A stretch of DNA of 64,000 bases from Ophiobolus disseminans (lineage: Eukaryota > Ascomycota > Dothideomycetes > Pleosporales > Phaeosphaeriaceae): contig MU006217.1 in NCBI GenBank assembly GCA_010093685.1, positions 1,781,644 through 1,845,643 of the forward strand, given 5' to 3'. The notes under the pieces were generated by a model that saw only the letters and a list, made by a program, of their open reading frames with translations, was not told the DNA's origin and did no database searches. Made by a program: the position numbers and the translations under genes. Positions 1 to 11,000 of the stretch are shown here, one piece after another (positions within the stretch are counted from its first letter, which is position 1; each line of letters begins with the position of its first letter).

Positions 1-1009
1 TCATTAAGGAAATGGAATCAGATCACACATGGAAGGGACGCATAGAAGTGATGTGATGTCCTCGAACATTTGCTCCCTCCGCCATGACCTTGGCATCATA
101 TGCTAAACGCCTGAGCATAAGTCCCACTCCCACTAGGGTCGGTGCGTCGCTCAAAGCCGACGTTCCACACCATTGGCGTCCGGGTCCTCGCAATAGCGGA
201 AAGATTACCGACCTGTTGTTAACCAATGTGACGGTTCTTGGCTCTTGTGTTGTGGAGAATCTTAAAAAAGGCAGTATGACGCGGGAGGCCAGGTCCTCCG
301 GTGTCGATGTCGACCCCATGTTTTACTAGCCCCGGCATGGTGTGGTCACCACGGGGATTTATTCTATGGGCGCGGAAGAAAGACGATCCTTTCCATGCAA
401 CGAAAAGAGAATCGCAGAAGGGAGTATAAACAACGGCAAAATAACGAATGGTGGAGTAATTGCCGGAAGAGGAGAAGGGCAACGAGCAGTACCAAGCCGT
501 ACGCTATCTCACGGGCCATCTCGAACGAGTCAAGTCTGATTTTCAGGGAGCGGGCTAAGCGTTTCAGAACCACTACCACCAAGACAGGACTTCCAGCAAA
601 CATCCGGACCTCCATGGTTTTGCATCCTACGTGTGCCTCAAAAGATGTTGTCAGTATCGCCGAGCTCAGATATCCTGCGGCTTGGTACAACGCTGCTCGG
701 GCGGAAATATTCCTGCCAAGCGACTTGTGCGCGATGTGGAGGAACGCATATGTCCGCGAATGGGAAAAGGAGACGTAGAGGAGAGGGTTCCTGATTTGGC
801 AAGTCGAGTACATGTGATAGCACTCCTTCGGCGGTCCTTCTGTCTTAGCAAGCATGGTAATAGTCAGTGAGGATGGAGCGGCACACCTAGAGAGCAAGTA
901 TAAGAAGGCCTGAACCTCACCTTCGTTTCTCCATCATCAAGACTAAAGGAGCTTGACATCTTCTAAAGTTTTTCATACTTACCATCGACTTCGAATCCCC
1001 ACAGTCACT
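1..1009. other. Left-edge non-coding stretch and pectate lyase promoter
   Basis: I see no convincing gene. Several open frames of 60-180 codons exist on both strands, but they overlap each other, lack recognisable domains and have no matching splice structure. The last 100 bases before the pectate lyase start are CT/CA-rich (CATCATCAAG..., CCCCACAGTCACT), as is common for fungal 5' leaders. Confidence 0.4.
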
Positions 1010-1828
1010 ATGAAGTTCGGTGCTGCTATTGCCGCCATCTCGGCTTTCCTCCCTGCTGCTCTTGCTTGTAACGGTTACACTGGCGGTCTGCCTAAAGCTG
1101 TCGGCACGAAGACCAACAGCAAGGTCATTACGATTGCTGCCGGGCAGGTTTTCGACGGTGCATGGTATAGGTACGATCGTGGTAGCGGTGCCTGTAGTGG
1201 CAGCACTGAGGGAGGTACGTAATTACCGTCTTTCGCGGCGCACTTTTGAAGCATTAGCTGACTATTCCAAAGGTCCTGCCGATGCTGTCTTCCTTCTCAA
1301 GGCAGGTGCTACTCTGCGCAACGTTATCATCGGAAAGAACCAGGCTGAAGGTGTTCATTGCGAGGGGTAAGCAATACAGAACTGTACTGCTGAAATATAC
1401 TGACACAGAATAGTCACTGCACCCTAGAATTTGTCTGGTGGGAAGACGTTTGCGAAGACGCGCTCTCCATCAAGTCAGACAAGGCTGGCGCTCAGTCCTG
1501 GATCATTGGAGGCGGCGCCTATCATGCCTCTGATAAAGTCATCCAACACAACGGATGTGGAACGGTGAACATCATCAACTTCTATGCCGAAGACTACGGA
1601 AAACTGTACCGATCCTGCGGAAATTGTTCATCCCAGTGCAAGCGCAATGTGTACATCGAGGGTACCACCACCAAGAACGGGGGCGAGCTCGCGGGTATTA
1701 ACAGCAACTACGGCGACACCGCTACTCTCAAGAACGTCTGCACCGATGCGAAGGTCAAGTGTCAGATGTACAAAGGATGCGCTGGCGGATGCGAGCCGGC
1801 CAAGGCTGGTACCTGCCCTGGAAGCTAG
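1010..1828 (+). CDS. Secreted pectate lyase, polysaccharide lyase family 3
   Basis: Three exons, 1010-1214, 1273-1366 and 1414-1828, give 237 residues, the usual size for fungal PL3 enzymes. The product should cleave de-esterified polygalacturonate by Ca2+-dependent beta-elimination outside the cell. A signal peptide covers about residues 1-19 (MKFGAAIAAISAFLPAALA) and cleavage would leave Cys20 at or near the mature N-terminus. Family signals are AWYRYDRGSGACSG, DAVFLLKAGATLRNVIIG, GVHCEGHCTLEFVWWEDVCEDA, read across the second junction in overlapping pieces, and AYHASDKVIQHNGCGTV. At least twelve cysteines suggest a disulfide-rich right-handed beta-helix. Introns are 58 and 47 bases with GTACGT and GTAAGC donors. 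The gene stands alone. It suggests a plant-degrading lifestyle. Family call is confident; substrate preference is inferred. Confidence 0.93.
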
Positions 1829-2946
1829 ATTGAAGGGTAACAGGGACATAGCTGGTATCACTGGGGAGTAGTAAGCGACTGCTGTTGGAATGTTGGGTGG
1901 TGTCGGATTTGTAAATACTCTTGTCTTCTGCGCAAACTATTGGAATCATGGTTTAGTTCTGGCGAAACTTTTCTGCCGTTCAACTTGCAGGTTCTTGCTT
2001 TGCAACTTGACAGCAATACTGCAGCTCACATCTCCCTCGTTTGCAGCAAACTGACCATCAGGACTGGCCGAGACTCGGTATTTGAGAGTGCTTTCGTACG
2101 ACGAATAAGCATGCCGGTCTTTCTTGTGACTTGAGGTTGAGTGAAAAACGCGATCCAGATAGACAAAATGCCCCGAACACACTCTTTTCTGTCGTTCTTA
2201 GACGTCCGCGAGGATAGACGAGGCGCCCGCTGGCCACATAAGTACTGTTGTTAATGGCACGTCCTAAAGCTGTTCGCAGCCTTTTGCGCAACACATGTAC
2301 AACGTGACTTCCAAGGTTCCATGTTTGCATTTTCAGTACATCCACGCGCGTACTATCATGCGGGGAGAGTCACCATTGACGTAATCAAGTGAGGCAGCTC
2401 TGTGTGGGTGAACGTGCTTGTCCAGTTGTGATTTGCAACTAGATTTCGTTCTAACAACCGTGAATCGTAAGAAATGATACTCTTCGGAACGTTGCGCTGT
2501 CGCATTCGACAAGGACTGCGACGAGAAGTCGACGATGTAACAGGAGATACGCCGAGGCCGAGGTGTCGACACGAGAATGCGGGTCTAACCACAATGATTG
2601 TAGCCTCACACTAGATCGCCAACGTTTCTCACGAAACGCGTTCCTGCCAATGGCCACACTCTTGATTGCCTCTCGCCAGAAGTACAATTCCATCATCCGG
2701 AGCCGAACGCAGCTTCACAGCCAACATCTGAACATCCTGGCGAAGTTGTCTGTATGCGCAGTCCAGTCTAAGCGGCGACATCCCCTTGCTGTCTCACTCC
2801 CAATTACGAGGGATAGTGGCAGGGGCCGCTTCTCTTGCAGAACCCAAACGTTCTCGGCCCACACAATATATTGACATCCACACTGTCGCGACACTAAGAA
2901 CGACTTTCCTTCAATTCAGTTGCAGAGTTGCAGACATCCTTGAAAC
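1829..2946. other. Intergenic region between pectate lyase and zinc-cluster-like gene
   Basis: About 1.1 kb without a supportable gene. Short open frames on both strands have no domain signals. It contains the pectate lyase 3' end and the promoter of the next gene on the same strand. Confidence 0.5.
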
Positions 2947-5065
2947 ATGACGGTGTCGAAAACGAAAACATACCAATATGTAATGACAGAGGACGAGTGC
3001 CAGTTGTTCAATCTATTACGACGCTGTGAAAGCGAGTCCATTGATTTGATTGCGCCCAAAGACCACCCACGCCTGTATGAGATCACCTTTGCCCTCAGCA
3101 GCCTTCAGAACCTGACGAGAACCTAGCAGCCAACCTTTCAATCTTTCGCTTGACGTGGACGGTCGGCGCCTTCGTCGTTACGTCGTTGACGCGCACCAGG
3201 TAGTTCAAGAGACTGCTAGCAAGGCGGCGGAGTATCTCCGGGAGGTCCTGAGCGATGACTTTATAGTAGATGAGCCAAATCCATCCATCGAGACCGGCGG
3301 AATTGATCACCATCCTAGCAACGGTGGGCCTAACAATTCCGACGACCGCGACTCTGTTCTCGGAACGCAAACCGTCATCAAAGAACCCGACAACGAGCAG
3401 AATAGCCCCAAGGATCTACCTTGGCAGACCTTCCGGGAGCGCTATGTACCACCATCCGTCAACGTGACCTTTCACATCGACGATCTGAATGTCGACTTGG
3501 AGAGCGACTTGCGGAAACGCTTCCCTGGTGTCGACTTCACACGAAGTCCTACAAGACAGCTTGATCCCGAGCAAGACGCTGTTGACAGCAGCAGACAGCC
3601 AAAAGGTGTCAAGAGCATGGCCATTGAGCTGGACGAGGAGGATGTAGCGTATAACCCAGCTGTAGAAAGACAGATCCGAAAGCAATACCCATGGGCGACT
3701 TTCCATACCAAAGCCAGCCCCAATAGCTCCAAGAAGCGTAGACCGCCACTTTCTGGCCAGGATGCGACATATTCCCAGAAGTTCGATGCTGTCAAACATT
3801 TGTGCGATTTTGCTGAACTTGCCAGCGAGCCGCCCACCACACAAGAATTTGAACTCTACAACTCTCAGGTTCACGAGGAGTGGGACACGCTCGAGTTTCG
3901 TCAGAAGGTCGACATCGCCCATGCGCGAGCAATACAGAGCCATTATGGCAAAGTTGTCGATGGGGGTGGTTGTGGTCATTGTATTCAAGAAGGCTATAAA
4001 TGCAAAGCCTATGCTCCAGAGCTGCACCAAGTCTCGACTATGGACCTCGGTTATTCATGTCAGAACTGTCGGTTGAAGGGCACTATATGCGATCTCTCTC
4101 CCGTTGGCTCTGATCCCAAGGTGCTTAGGTTGGACACAAAAGAGTCGACCATCACACGGCCGAGGGATGCCGCAACCACACCATCTAGGACCGCTGCAAA
4201 CAAGCGTAGCTTGGCTTCACGCATGAGCATATCCGAAAACGATCTTGCCGAAACTCCGAGCAGCCCGTCCATCACCTCACCAATTCTACAGTTTGCAGAG
4301 AGAATTGGCATTCACGTTAACCACCAAGTGGGAAGGGTAATTCATGCGATGTATCTTCATTTGCGGCAGCATCGCGAGATCAGGCCCTACGGCGCTCGAA
4401 CTTCGAATTTGGAGCACTACTACAGCAATCTCGTCACGCTCTACATATTGGCCTTCAAGCAAGGAGAGTTTGACCTGGCTTACATAGTCCTTCTTAGGTT
4501 CCAGAACACCAATTATAGCCGAACCGGTGCCTTGCCAGGAGTTGAGCTGGCAGTCCGGGCCTTTGAATATCTACCACAGGACTCAGGGCTTTGCCAATGG
4601 CTTGCCGTATTATATTCTTTCCTATGGGGCACGCAAAACGAAGGCGAATACGATCAGTTTACGACATATCATTCCAATCTGGATACTCTGGCTCTGAGTA
4701 AGCTCATGTATGCCGTCGCTTACGTGCGCGATCCGTTCACTGAGGGACACGACTTTGCTGTACTCCTTCGCTGGTGCTCTGTCCACGACCATGCCGAAGG
4801 CAGTGAAGAGCAGAGGCTTTGCGAGAGGTCACAACTAGGGCTTAAGATGGATCTAGAAACCGCAACAAAGACTGAAAAGGCTCGCATACTCGCCGACGCG
4901 CAGAGAACGGTAGAAGAATATGGAGGCGAGGCAGGTTTCAACGGACGAATCGAAGTGTTGAGTCAAAGCTCCCCGGTTCACAAGGGCAAAAGAAAAGCAG
5001 AGATCTCGCCGGCGAGATCGTTCAGGAAGATCAAGAGAGGCGGTGGATATGGGCAGGGTAGGTAA
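2947..5065 (+). CDS. Protein with internal Zn2Cys6-like cysteine cluster, function unknown
   Basis: The long open frame has no ATG near its 5' end; the first possible codon is GTG at 3155. An upstream exon 2947-3074 beginning MTVSKTKTYQYVMTEDEC joins in frame through an intron 3075-3126 (GTATGA donor, CTGAC branch point, TAG acceptor; CAG at 3129 is an alternative). The joined protein is 688 residues. Cysteines at about 325, 328, 335, 354, 357 and 364 form C-x2-C-x6-C, an 18-residue spacer, then C-x2-C-x6-C. This is the pattern of fungal Zn2Cys6 binuclear clusters, but with a long spacer and in mid-protein instead of near the N-terminus. The C-terminal half is helical and uncharged, followed by a basic tail (KGKRKAEISPARSFRKIKRG) resembling a nuclear localisation signal. 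A transcription-factor-like or chromatin role is inference. It is convergent with the F-box gene. Confidence 0.8.
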
Positions 5066-5240
5066 AGCGACTAGGTTTAGTGCACCGAGCAGGCCCGGAG
5101 TATGCTTTCAAAACTTTCTCATGGTACTACATTGCTAAGCTATTGTATCGTACATAATTATTCAAGGCCGTTCAGATTGCGTTATTCTAGTTCTGATACT
5201 GAGAAAAATGTCCTCAGTGTCAAGCTCAATTGCTCGCCCA

Positions 5241-6392
5241 TCAAGTGCCGTCTTCATCACTAAACTCGTCGAACGGAATCTCATCATCTACATACCCGTC
5301 TCTGTCATTCTCGCTATCATCGTACTCAAAGTCGAATCTGCCGCCAACCAGTTCCACATACGCAATCTTAGCCAGCCTCACTGCTCTCCGTTCTTTCGCC
5401 ATCCTCAAGCAAGCAACATGCGACTCGATGCGGTGAGCATTGGTGATCCCTGACCCCGAGTGCGCCGGCACGCATCTCATGCTCACGCCCTGGATAGCAA
5501 ATGACTCGTGGAGACGATGCATGTAGGCAGACATGTAGAGATCCTCATCGTATACACTTGGTGTAAAGTCCTCGCGGATGCGCTCAACATATCGACTTTT
5601 CAACGCATCTAGAACCTCATAAGATATCCAATCATCTTTCTTCGCCCCGGCATCGATACCGCGCTGTACAAGCTGGTCGACCAACAGACGATCGGCATCC
5701 GCCAGGAGCTGAGTAGGACACGCTCGTGTCTTGCGGGGTCGACGCAGGAGAGCTCGCTGGCGGCGAACGAAGCTCTCTTCCTTGAAAAAGTCGTTCATAA
5801 GCGCTCTCACGTCGAACGAGATGCGACCGATGTTTTGCGTCTGCGGGCTGTCGTCTGCGTCGGATGTAAATTGTCCCGGGGCGAATTGATCGGGGATGAG
5901 ATGAACGCGCAGACGCAGAATGTCTGGGTCGTTGATGTATACAGCCACATGGCTTGGCGTGTCAAAGTACACTCGCAGCTTGTGTAGAGAGGCGGTTGGC
6001 GAAGCGATAAAGGCTTCACTCCGGCTTTGGAAATCGATGTCCTTGTAGTCGAGCGTGCTGAAGACCATAGCGTTGCGTTCGACTTCGGATGTATAACACT
6101 GTCTCGCATTGTGTCGAACAGGGCGATGCGCAAGGAGTTTGAAAGCGAGCTTCGTCGAGTCTGGGTCTCGGAGGTTCTTATCGTACATGGCCACGAGGCC
6201 GAAATATTTGATCTTGTTGGATTTGTACGTCCATTCTAGTTTGAGCAGAGGGAGGAAGTCGTTGCGAAAGAGGCGCTCGGCTTCGGCCCTGATGGTTCGC
6301 GAGAGCTGGCGGCAAGTCACCCATACATCGAATGGATCGTCTACGTACTGTAGGATGTTGCCCCATAGTTCGGTAGGAAGATCTGAGCCCAT
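5241..6392 (-). CDS. F-box domain protein
   Basis: The 383-residue product starts MGSDLPTELWGNILQYVDDP, an N-terminal F-box of about 45 residues that would bind Skp1 in an SCF ubiquitin ligase. The rest has no repeat class I recognise, so the substrate-recognition part is unknown. The C-terminus is strongly acidic (DDSENDRDGYVDDEIPFDEF). The frame stays open upstream to an ATG at 6491, but that ATG lies inside a well-formed intron, 6450-6501 on this strand (GTGAGT donor, TTGGCAG acceptor). I therefore take the Met at 6392 as the start and the intron as lying in the 5' leader. A Met donated by an upstream exon is not excluded. The gene is convergent with the zinc-cluster-like gene, with only 175 bases between stops. 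Confidence 0.82.
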   Translation of the reverse strand: MGSDLPTELWGNILQYVDDPFDVWVTCRQLSRTIRAEAERLFRNDFLPLLKLEWTYKSNKIKYFGLVAMYDKNLRDPDSTKLAFKLLAHRPVRHNARQCYTSEVERNAMVFSTLDYKDIDFQSRSEAFIASPTASLHKLRVYFDTPSHVAVYINDPDILRLRVHLIPDQFAPGQFTSDADDSPQTQNIGRISFDVRALMNDFFKEESFVRRQRALLRRPRKTRACPTQLLADADRLLVDQLVQRGIDAGAKKDDWISYEVLDALKSRYVERIREDFTPSVYDEDLYMSAYMHRLHESFAIQGVSMRCVPAHSGSGITNAHRIESHVACLRMAKERRAVRLAKIAYVELVGGRFDFEYDDSENDRDGYVDDEIPFDEFSDEDGT

Positions 6393-6590
6393 CACTTTGG
6401 TGGTACAGGCGTGGGACACGGAAGAAAGCGCGTTCTTCTGCAATCTAATCTGCCAAGAGAGTGTAGAGAAACTAGGCTTAATTAAGCGCACTGATACTCA
6501 CACGGTCTCAAGATTCCTCCTCTTTTGAATGCGAAATCTTCGCTGCAGATAGGACGATTGACTGCCCTTTCACATATCCCTCCTCGACGA

Positions 6591-7363
6591 TCAAACACAG
6601 CCCGACCCCAAAACTCCAACCAACGCTCTAATCAACTCCTCAGCAACCCTAATACCAATCCTCACCTCTTCCTCCGTTTCCACACGCGGGACATGCAAGA
6701 ACACCACATTCCTCTTCCCCGTCTGCTTCTGCATCTCCAACATACCAACATAGTACTGGAACCCGCACACATACGTGCCTACATCATCGCTCAGGCGTAC
6801 ATCAATCATCTGCATGCTATTGCTCTTCCCCTTACTCTTCCCTTTCGCAATGTGAATATTCGAGGGATTGAGACTCGAACATGCTGTCTGCCAGACTTCG
6901 ACCGCAGAATCGACGTCTATAGTGGTTACTAAAGACGCCGCGGACTTGCCAAATGTCTTCTTGTTCTCTGCGCGCGTGAATACTTTCCGATCGATGTCGG
7001 GGATGTCGTGATACCCTTCTTTTGGCGCGCTGCGTTCGAGTTTGAATACGCCTGGGGAACTGTCGACGTCTAGGCCCATGTGCACGATCAGGTCTGGTGT
7101 GTGTTGTTCGATGAGCGTTGGGATTTGGGAGAAGATTTTGTGGTAGGCTGCTGGTGTTGGGGCTGTGGGTGTGACGATGATGATGGTTTCGCAGGCATGG
7201 CTTTCTATGGAGGTAGGTAGTTGGCGCGCGATTTCCCAAGATGGGTTTGTTGTTATGTCGAGGAAGGGCTGTGGGTGTTAGTGTGGTGGAGTGGTGGGTT
7301 AGGTAGGGATAGTACGCCAAAGCCGGTTACAAGGACCTTGATCTGCTTAGGTGGGGTTGACAT
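6591..7363 (-). CDS. Pyroglutamyl peptidase I-like protease (family C15)
   Basis: Two exons on the minus strand, 7363-7316 and 7268-6591, encode 241 residues, near the family norm of 200-250. Exon 1 gives MSTPPKQIKVLVTGFG and exon 2 continues PFLDITTNPSWEIARQL, so the classic VTGFGPF...NPSWE motif is split by a 47-base intron. The enzyme removes N-terminal pyroglutamate from peptides in the cytosol. Candidate catalytic residues are the Glu in KLERSAPKEGY, the Cys in GTYVCGFQYY and the His in VVFLHVP. The family's usual Asn after the Cys is Gly here, a common variation among fungal members as far as I know. A serine/lysine-rich insertion (KGKSKGKSNS) precedes the Cys block. It is divergent from AROM. 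Confidence 0.88.
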
Positions 7364-8053
7364 GATGTTCTAGAGTGGTATAATATTTGAGGGTTGAGAA
7401 TCATCTACGCAGTATAGTGCATTATCAATGTTGGTGTGCTTGTGAGTCATCTCATTGTGTTTGAAATTCTTCGCACAAGGATGTCTGTGAGGCAGTAAGC
7501 TGACACGGGCAGTTTTTACATGACACTCATTCGTTGGATGTGAAATATCTCTATACTGGGGAAGTGCATAATTGTGACATTGCAGACGCTATTTGGACTC
7601 TGCTGAAGCCTGAAGCGACTTCGGAAGCGATGACGTAGCCGGCAACGGTCGCAAATCGTCAATGTCGTGATTCAACAACAATCACAGTCTCTGCGTGGGT
7701 CAAGTCTTTTCCGAGAATAAGATGTTAAAGTTGAGTGAAAAGTGCAAGGAGTGTATGAGTCGGAGAAAGAATGTGTGGGGTGCAGGGTTGGGGCTGACAG
7801 GGCAAGCCATCTGCAGGTCCGATCGGAGGGGAGCTGAAGTTCACCGCCCGCATTTAGTTTATTGAAGCGCAACCCTCACCAAAAACCACTACGCCCGCAC
7901 AAAGACCTCCGCACGTCTTTTTGCACATAACGGGCTGGGGCTTTACTTGTTAATATCAATTGACCCTTTGAATAATTGGTAACCCTCGAAAGCATACGAA
8001 GATTACAACTGAGGGCGCATTCCACATATTTGGTGGGACAGTCATCGCCCACC
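7364..8053. promoter_or_regulatory. Divergent promoter between C15 peptidase and AROM
   Basis: The 690-base gap between two divergent start codons must hold both promoters. The AROM start has a strong Kozak context (CCCACCATGG). I find no open frame worth calling and no motif I would name with confidence. Confidence 0.6.
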
Positions 8054-11000
8054 ATGGCGACCAACGGAGTCAAAGCTGAGCCCACCAGGGTCAAAATCCT
8101 GGGAAAGGACTCAATCGTCGTCGACTATGGCCTCTGGCAAAACTACATAACAGAAGATCTGCTCCAAAATATACCCTCATCAACCTATGTTCTCATCACC
8201 GACACCAACATCGGCCCACTCTACATACCCACGTTCGAGCGCTCCTTCCAAGCCGCTGCCTCGTCGGTCACCTCCCCTCCGCGACTCCTTACGTACACAA
8301 TACCGCCCGGCGAAACGTCGAAATCACGAAACACCAAAGCCGCGGTAGAAGACTGGCTGCTGTCGCAAGGATGCACGCGCGACACCGTCATAATAGCGCT
8401 TGGTGGTGGAGTCATAGGGGACATGATCGGATATGTTGCAGCGACATACATGCGCGGCATCAAGTTCGTCAACGTGCCCACCACACTGCTGGCCATGGTG
8501 GACTCGAGCATAGGCGGCAAGACGGCCATTGACGTGCCCGCTGGAAAGAACCTGGTTGGCGCCTTCTGGCAGCCGCAGCGGATATACATCGACCTGCAGT
8601 TCCTCGAAACACTGCCCAAGCGCGAGGTCATCAACGGCATGGCTGAGGTGGTCAAGACGGCGGCTATCTGGAACGAGGAGGAATTCACAACTCTGGAAGG
8701 CAATGCGGACACGATCCTGGCGGCCATGGACCAGAAGGCTACAGACGGGCGCAAGAACTTTGATAGCATAGCCGGCATACTCAAGAGGATAGTACTCGGC
8801 TCAGTGCGCGTAAAGGCAGAGGTCGTCTCGGCTGATGAGCGCGAGGGCGGCCTGCGCAATCTGCTGAACTTCGGACACTCGATCGGCCACGCTTATGAGG
8901 CCATCCTCACGCCACAAATCCTCCACGGAGAGTGCGTTGCGATGGGCATGGTCAAAGAGGCGGAGCTTGCGCGATACCTGGGAGTACTCGACCCGTCGGC
9001 GGTTGCGCGCTTGACCAAGTGCATCGCGAGCTATGGTCTGCCGACATCGTTAGCGGACAAGACGGTGCGAAAGCGATCGGCCAACAAGCACTGCCCGGTT
9101 GATGAGCTCATCAAGATCATGGCCGTGGATAAGAAGAACGCCGGTGCAGTCAAGAAGATTGTGCTTTTGTCTGGCATTGGCAGGACGCACGAGAAGAAAG
9201 CCAGCTCGGTTGTGGATCGCGACATCAAGATCGCTTTGTCGCCCAGCATCAACGTACACGCTGGCATTCCATCTGATCTCAACGTAACATGCACACCTCC
9301 TGGATCCAAAAGTATCTCAAATCGCGTATTGGTCCTGGCGGCGCTCGGTACCGGCTCATGCCGCATCACCAACCTGCTGCATTCAGATGACACTCAGGTC
9401 ATGCTGGATGCCCTAGCGAAGATGCAAGGGGCGAGCTTTTCGTGGGAGAACGATGGCAAGGAGTTGGTAGTTACTGGAAATGGAGGCCAGCTCAAGGCTA
9501 CGAGCAACGAACTGTACCTGGGAAATGCTGGTACGGCCGCGCGGTTCCTGACCTCGGTGACCGCGCTTTGCCGGCCTCAAGAGGGTGTCACCTCGACAGT
9601 CATAACTGGCAATGCACGCATGAAGGAGCGACCAATTGGCCCACTTGTCAAGTCTCTTCGCACCATGGGCGTCGAAGTCGACTACCAAGAGAAGGACGGC
9701 AGTCTGCCACTTCGCATCTCAGCCTGTGGTGGATTTGGATCTGATGCGTTCACCGGCGAGATTGAGCTTACGGCGAATGTTTCCTCGCAATACGTGTCTT
9801 CGATCCTCTTGAGTGCGCCATATTCTAAGAAGCCAGTAACGCTGCGATTGGTGGGCGGGAAGGTCATCTCACAACCATACATCGACATGACCATTGCGAT
9901 GATGGCATCCTTCGGCGTGCAGGTTGAGCGGAACTCGAGCGACCCGAATACGTACCATATTCCCAACACGCCCTACACAAACCCTTCGGAGTATGAAGTG
10001 GAGAGTGACGCTAGCTCCGCCACATACCCACTCGCCATTGCAGCCATTACGGGAACTACGTGCACGGTGCCGAACATCGGTTCGAGCTCACTTCAGGGTG
10101 ATGCTCGCTTTGCCATTGAAGTTTTGAAACCGATGGGTTGCAAGGTTGAGCAATCAAAGACGTCCACTACCGTGACCGGTCCCCCGCGGGGAGAGCTCAA
10201 GGCTGTCAAGGAAATTGACATGGAGCCTATGACTGACGCTTTCCTCACTGCATCCGTACTGGCTGCTGTATGCTCATCAAACGGCACGTCGAACACAACA
10301 CGCATCTACGGCATTGCAAATCAACGAGTCAAGGAGTGCAACCGTATCCAGGCCATGGAGGACGAGCTCGCCAAATTTGGCATCACCTGCAGGCAGTTCG
10401 AGGATGGCATTGAGGTCGACGGACGTGGATACCAGCTTGATGCCCCAAAAGCTGGAATCCATTGCTATGACGATCACCGTGTTGCGATGAGCTTTGGCGT
10501 GTTGTCCCTAGTCGCACCTGAGTCTGTTCTCATACTCGAAAAGGACTGTACGGGTAAAACATGGCCCGGGTACTGGGACATTCTCAACCAGCAGTTCAAA
10601 GCTGAGCTTAGCGGTGTGGAGCAGCCTCCCCAATTGCACAGCAGCAAGGTCGCTTCGAAGAGTCAGCAAAAGTCCATCTTCATCATCGGAATGCGGGGTG
10701 CTGGAAAGACGACTGCTGGTGGCTGGGCGTCGCGAGCTTTGGGTTGGCCGCTCATCGATCTTGACACCGCCTTGGAAGAGTATGCAAGCATGACCATCCC
10801 AGAGATCATCAAGACTAGTGGATGGGATGGCTTCCGAAAAGAAGAACTCGAGTTGCTGCAAAGGACTATGAAGGAGAAGCCGAACGGTCATATCTTTGCT
10901 TGCGGCGGTGGTATTGTTGAAACACCCGAAGCACGGAAGATGTTCATTGATTATCAGAAGAGCGGTGGCATTGTTCTTCTCGTCTCGCGAGACATCAATA

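Noticed and set aside
364..897. 177-codon minus-strand frame with hydrophobic parts near the left edge
   Set aside because: No recognisable domain, Leu/Val runs are opposite a plus-strand Arg/Asn-rich frame, and no splice support.
3155..3157. GTG as start codon of the zinc-cluster-like protein
   Set aside because: Nuclear fungal genes rarely start at GTG, and an upstream ATG exon joins in phase by a normal intron.
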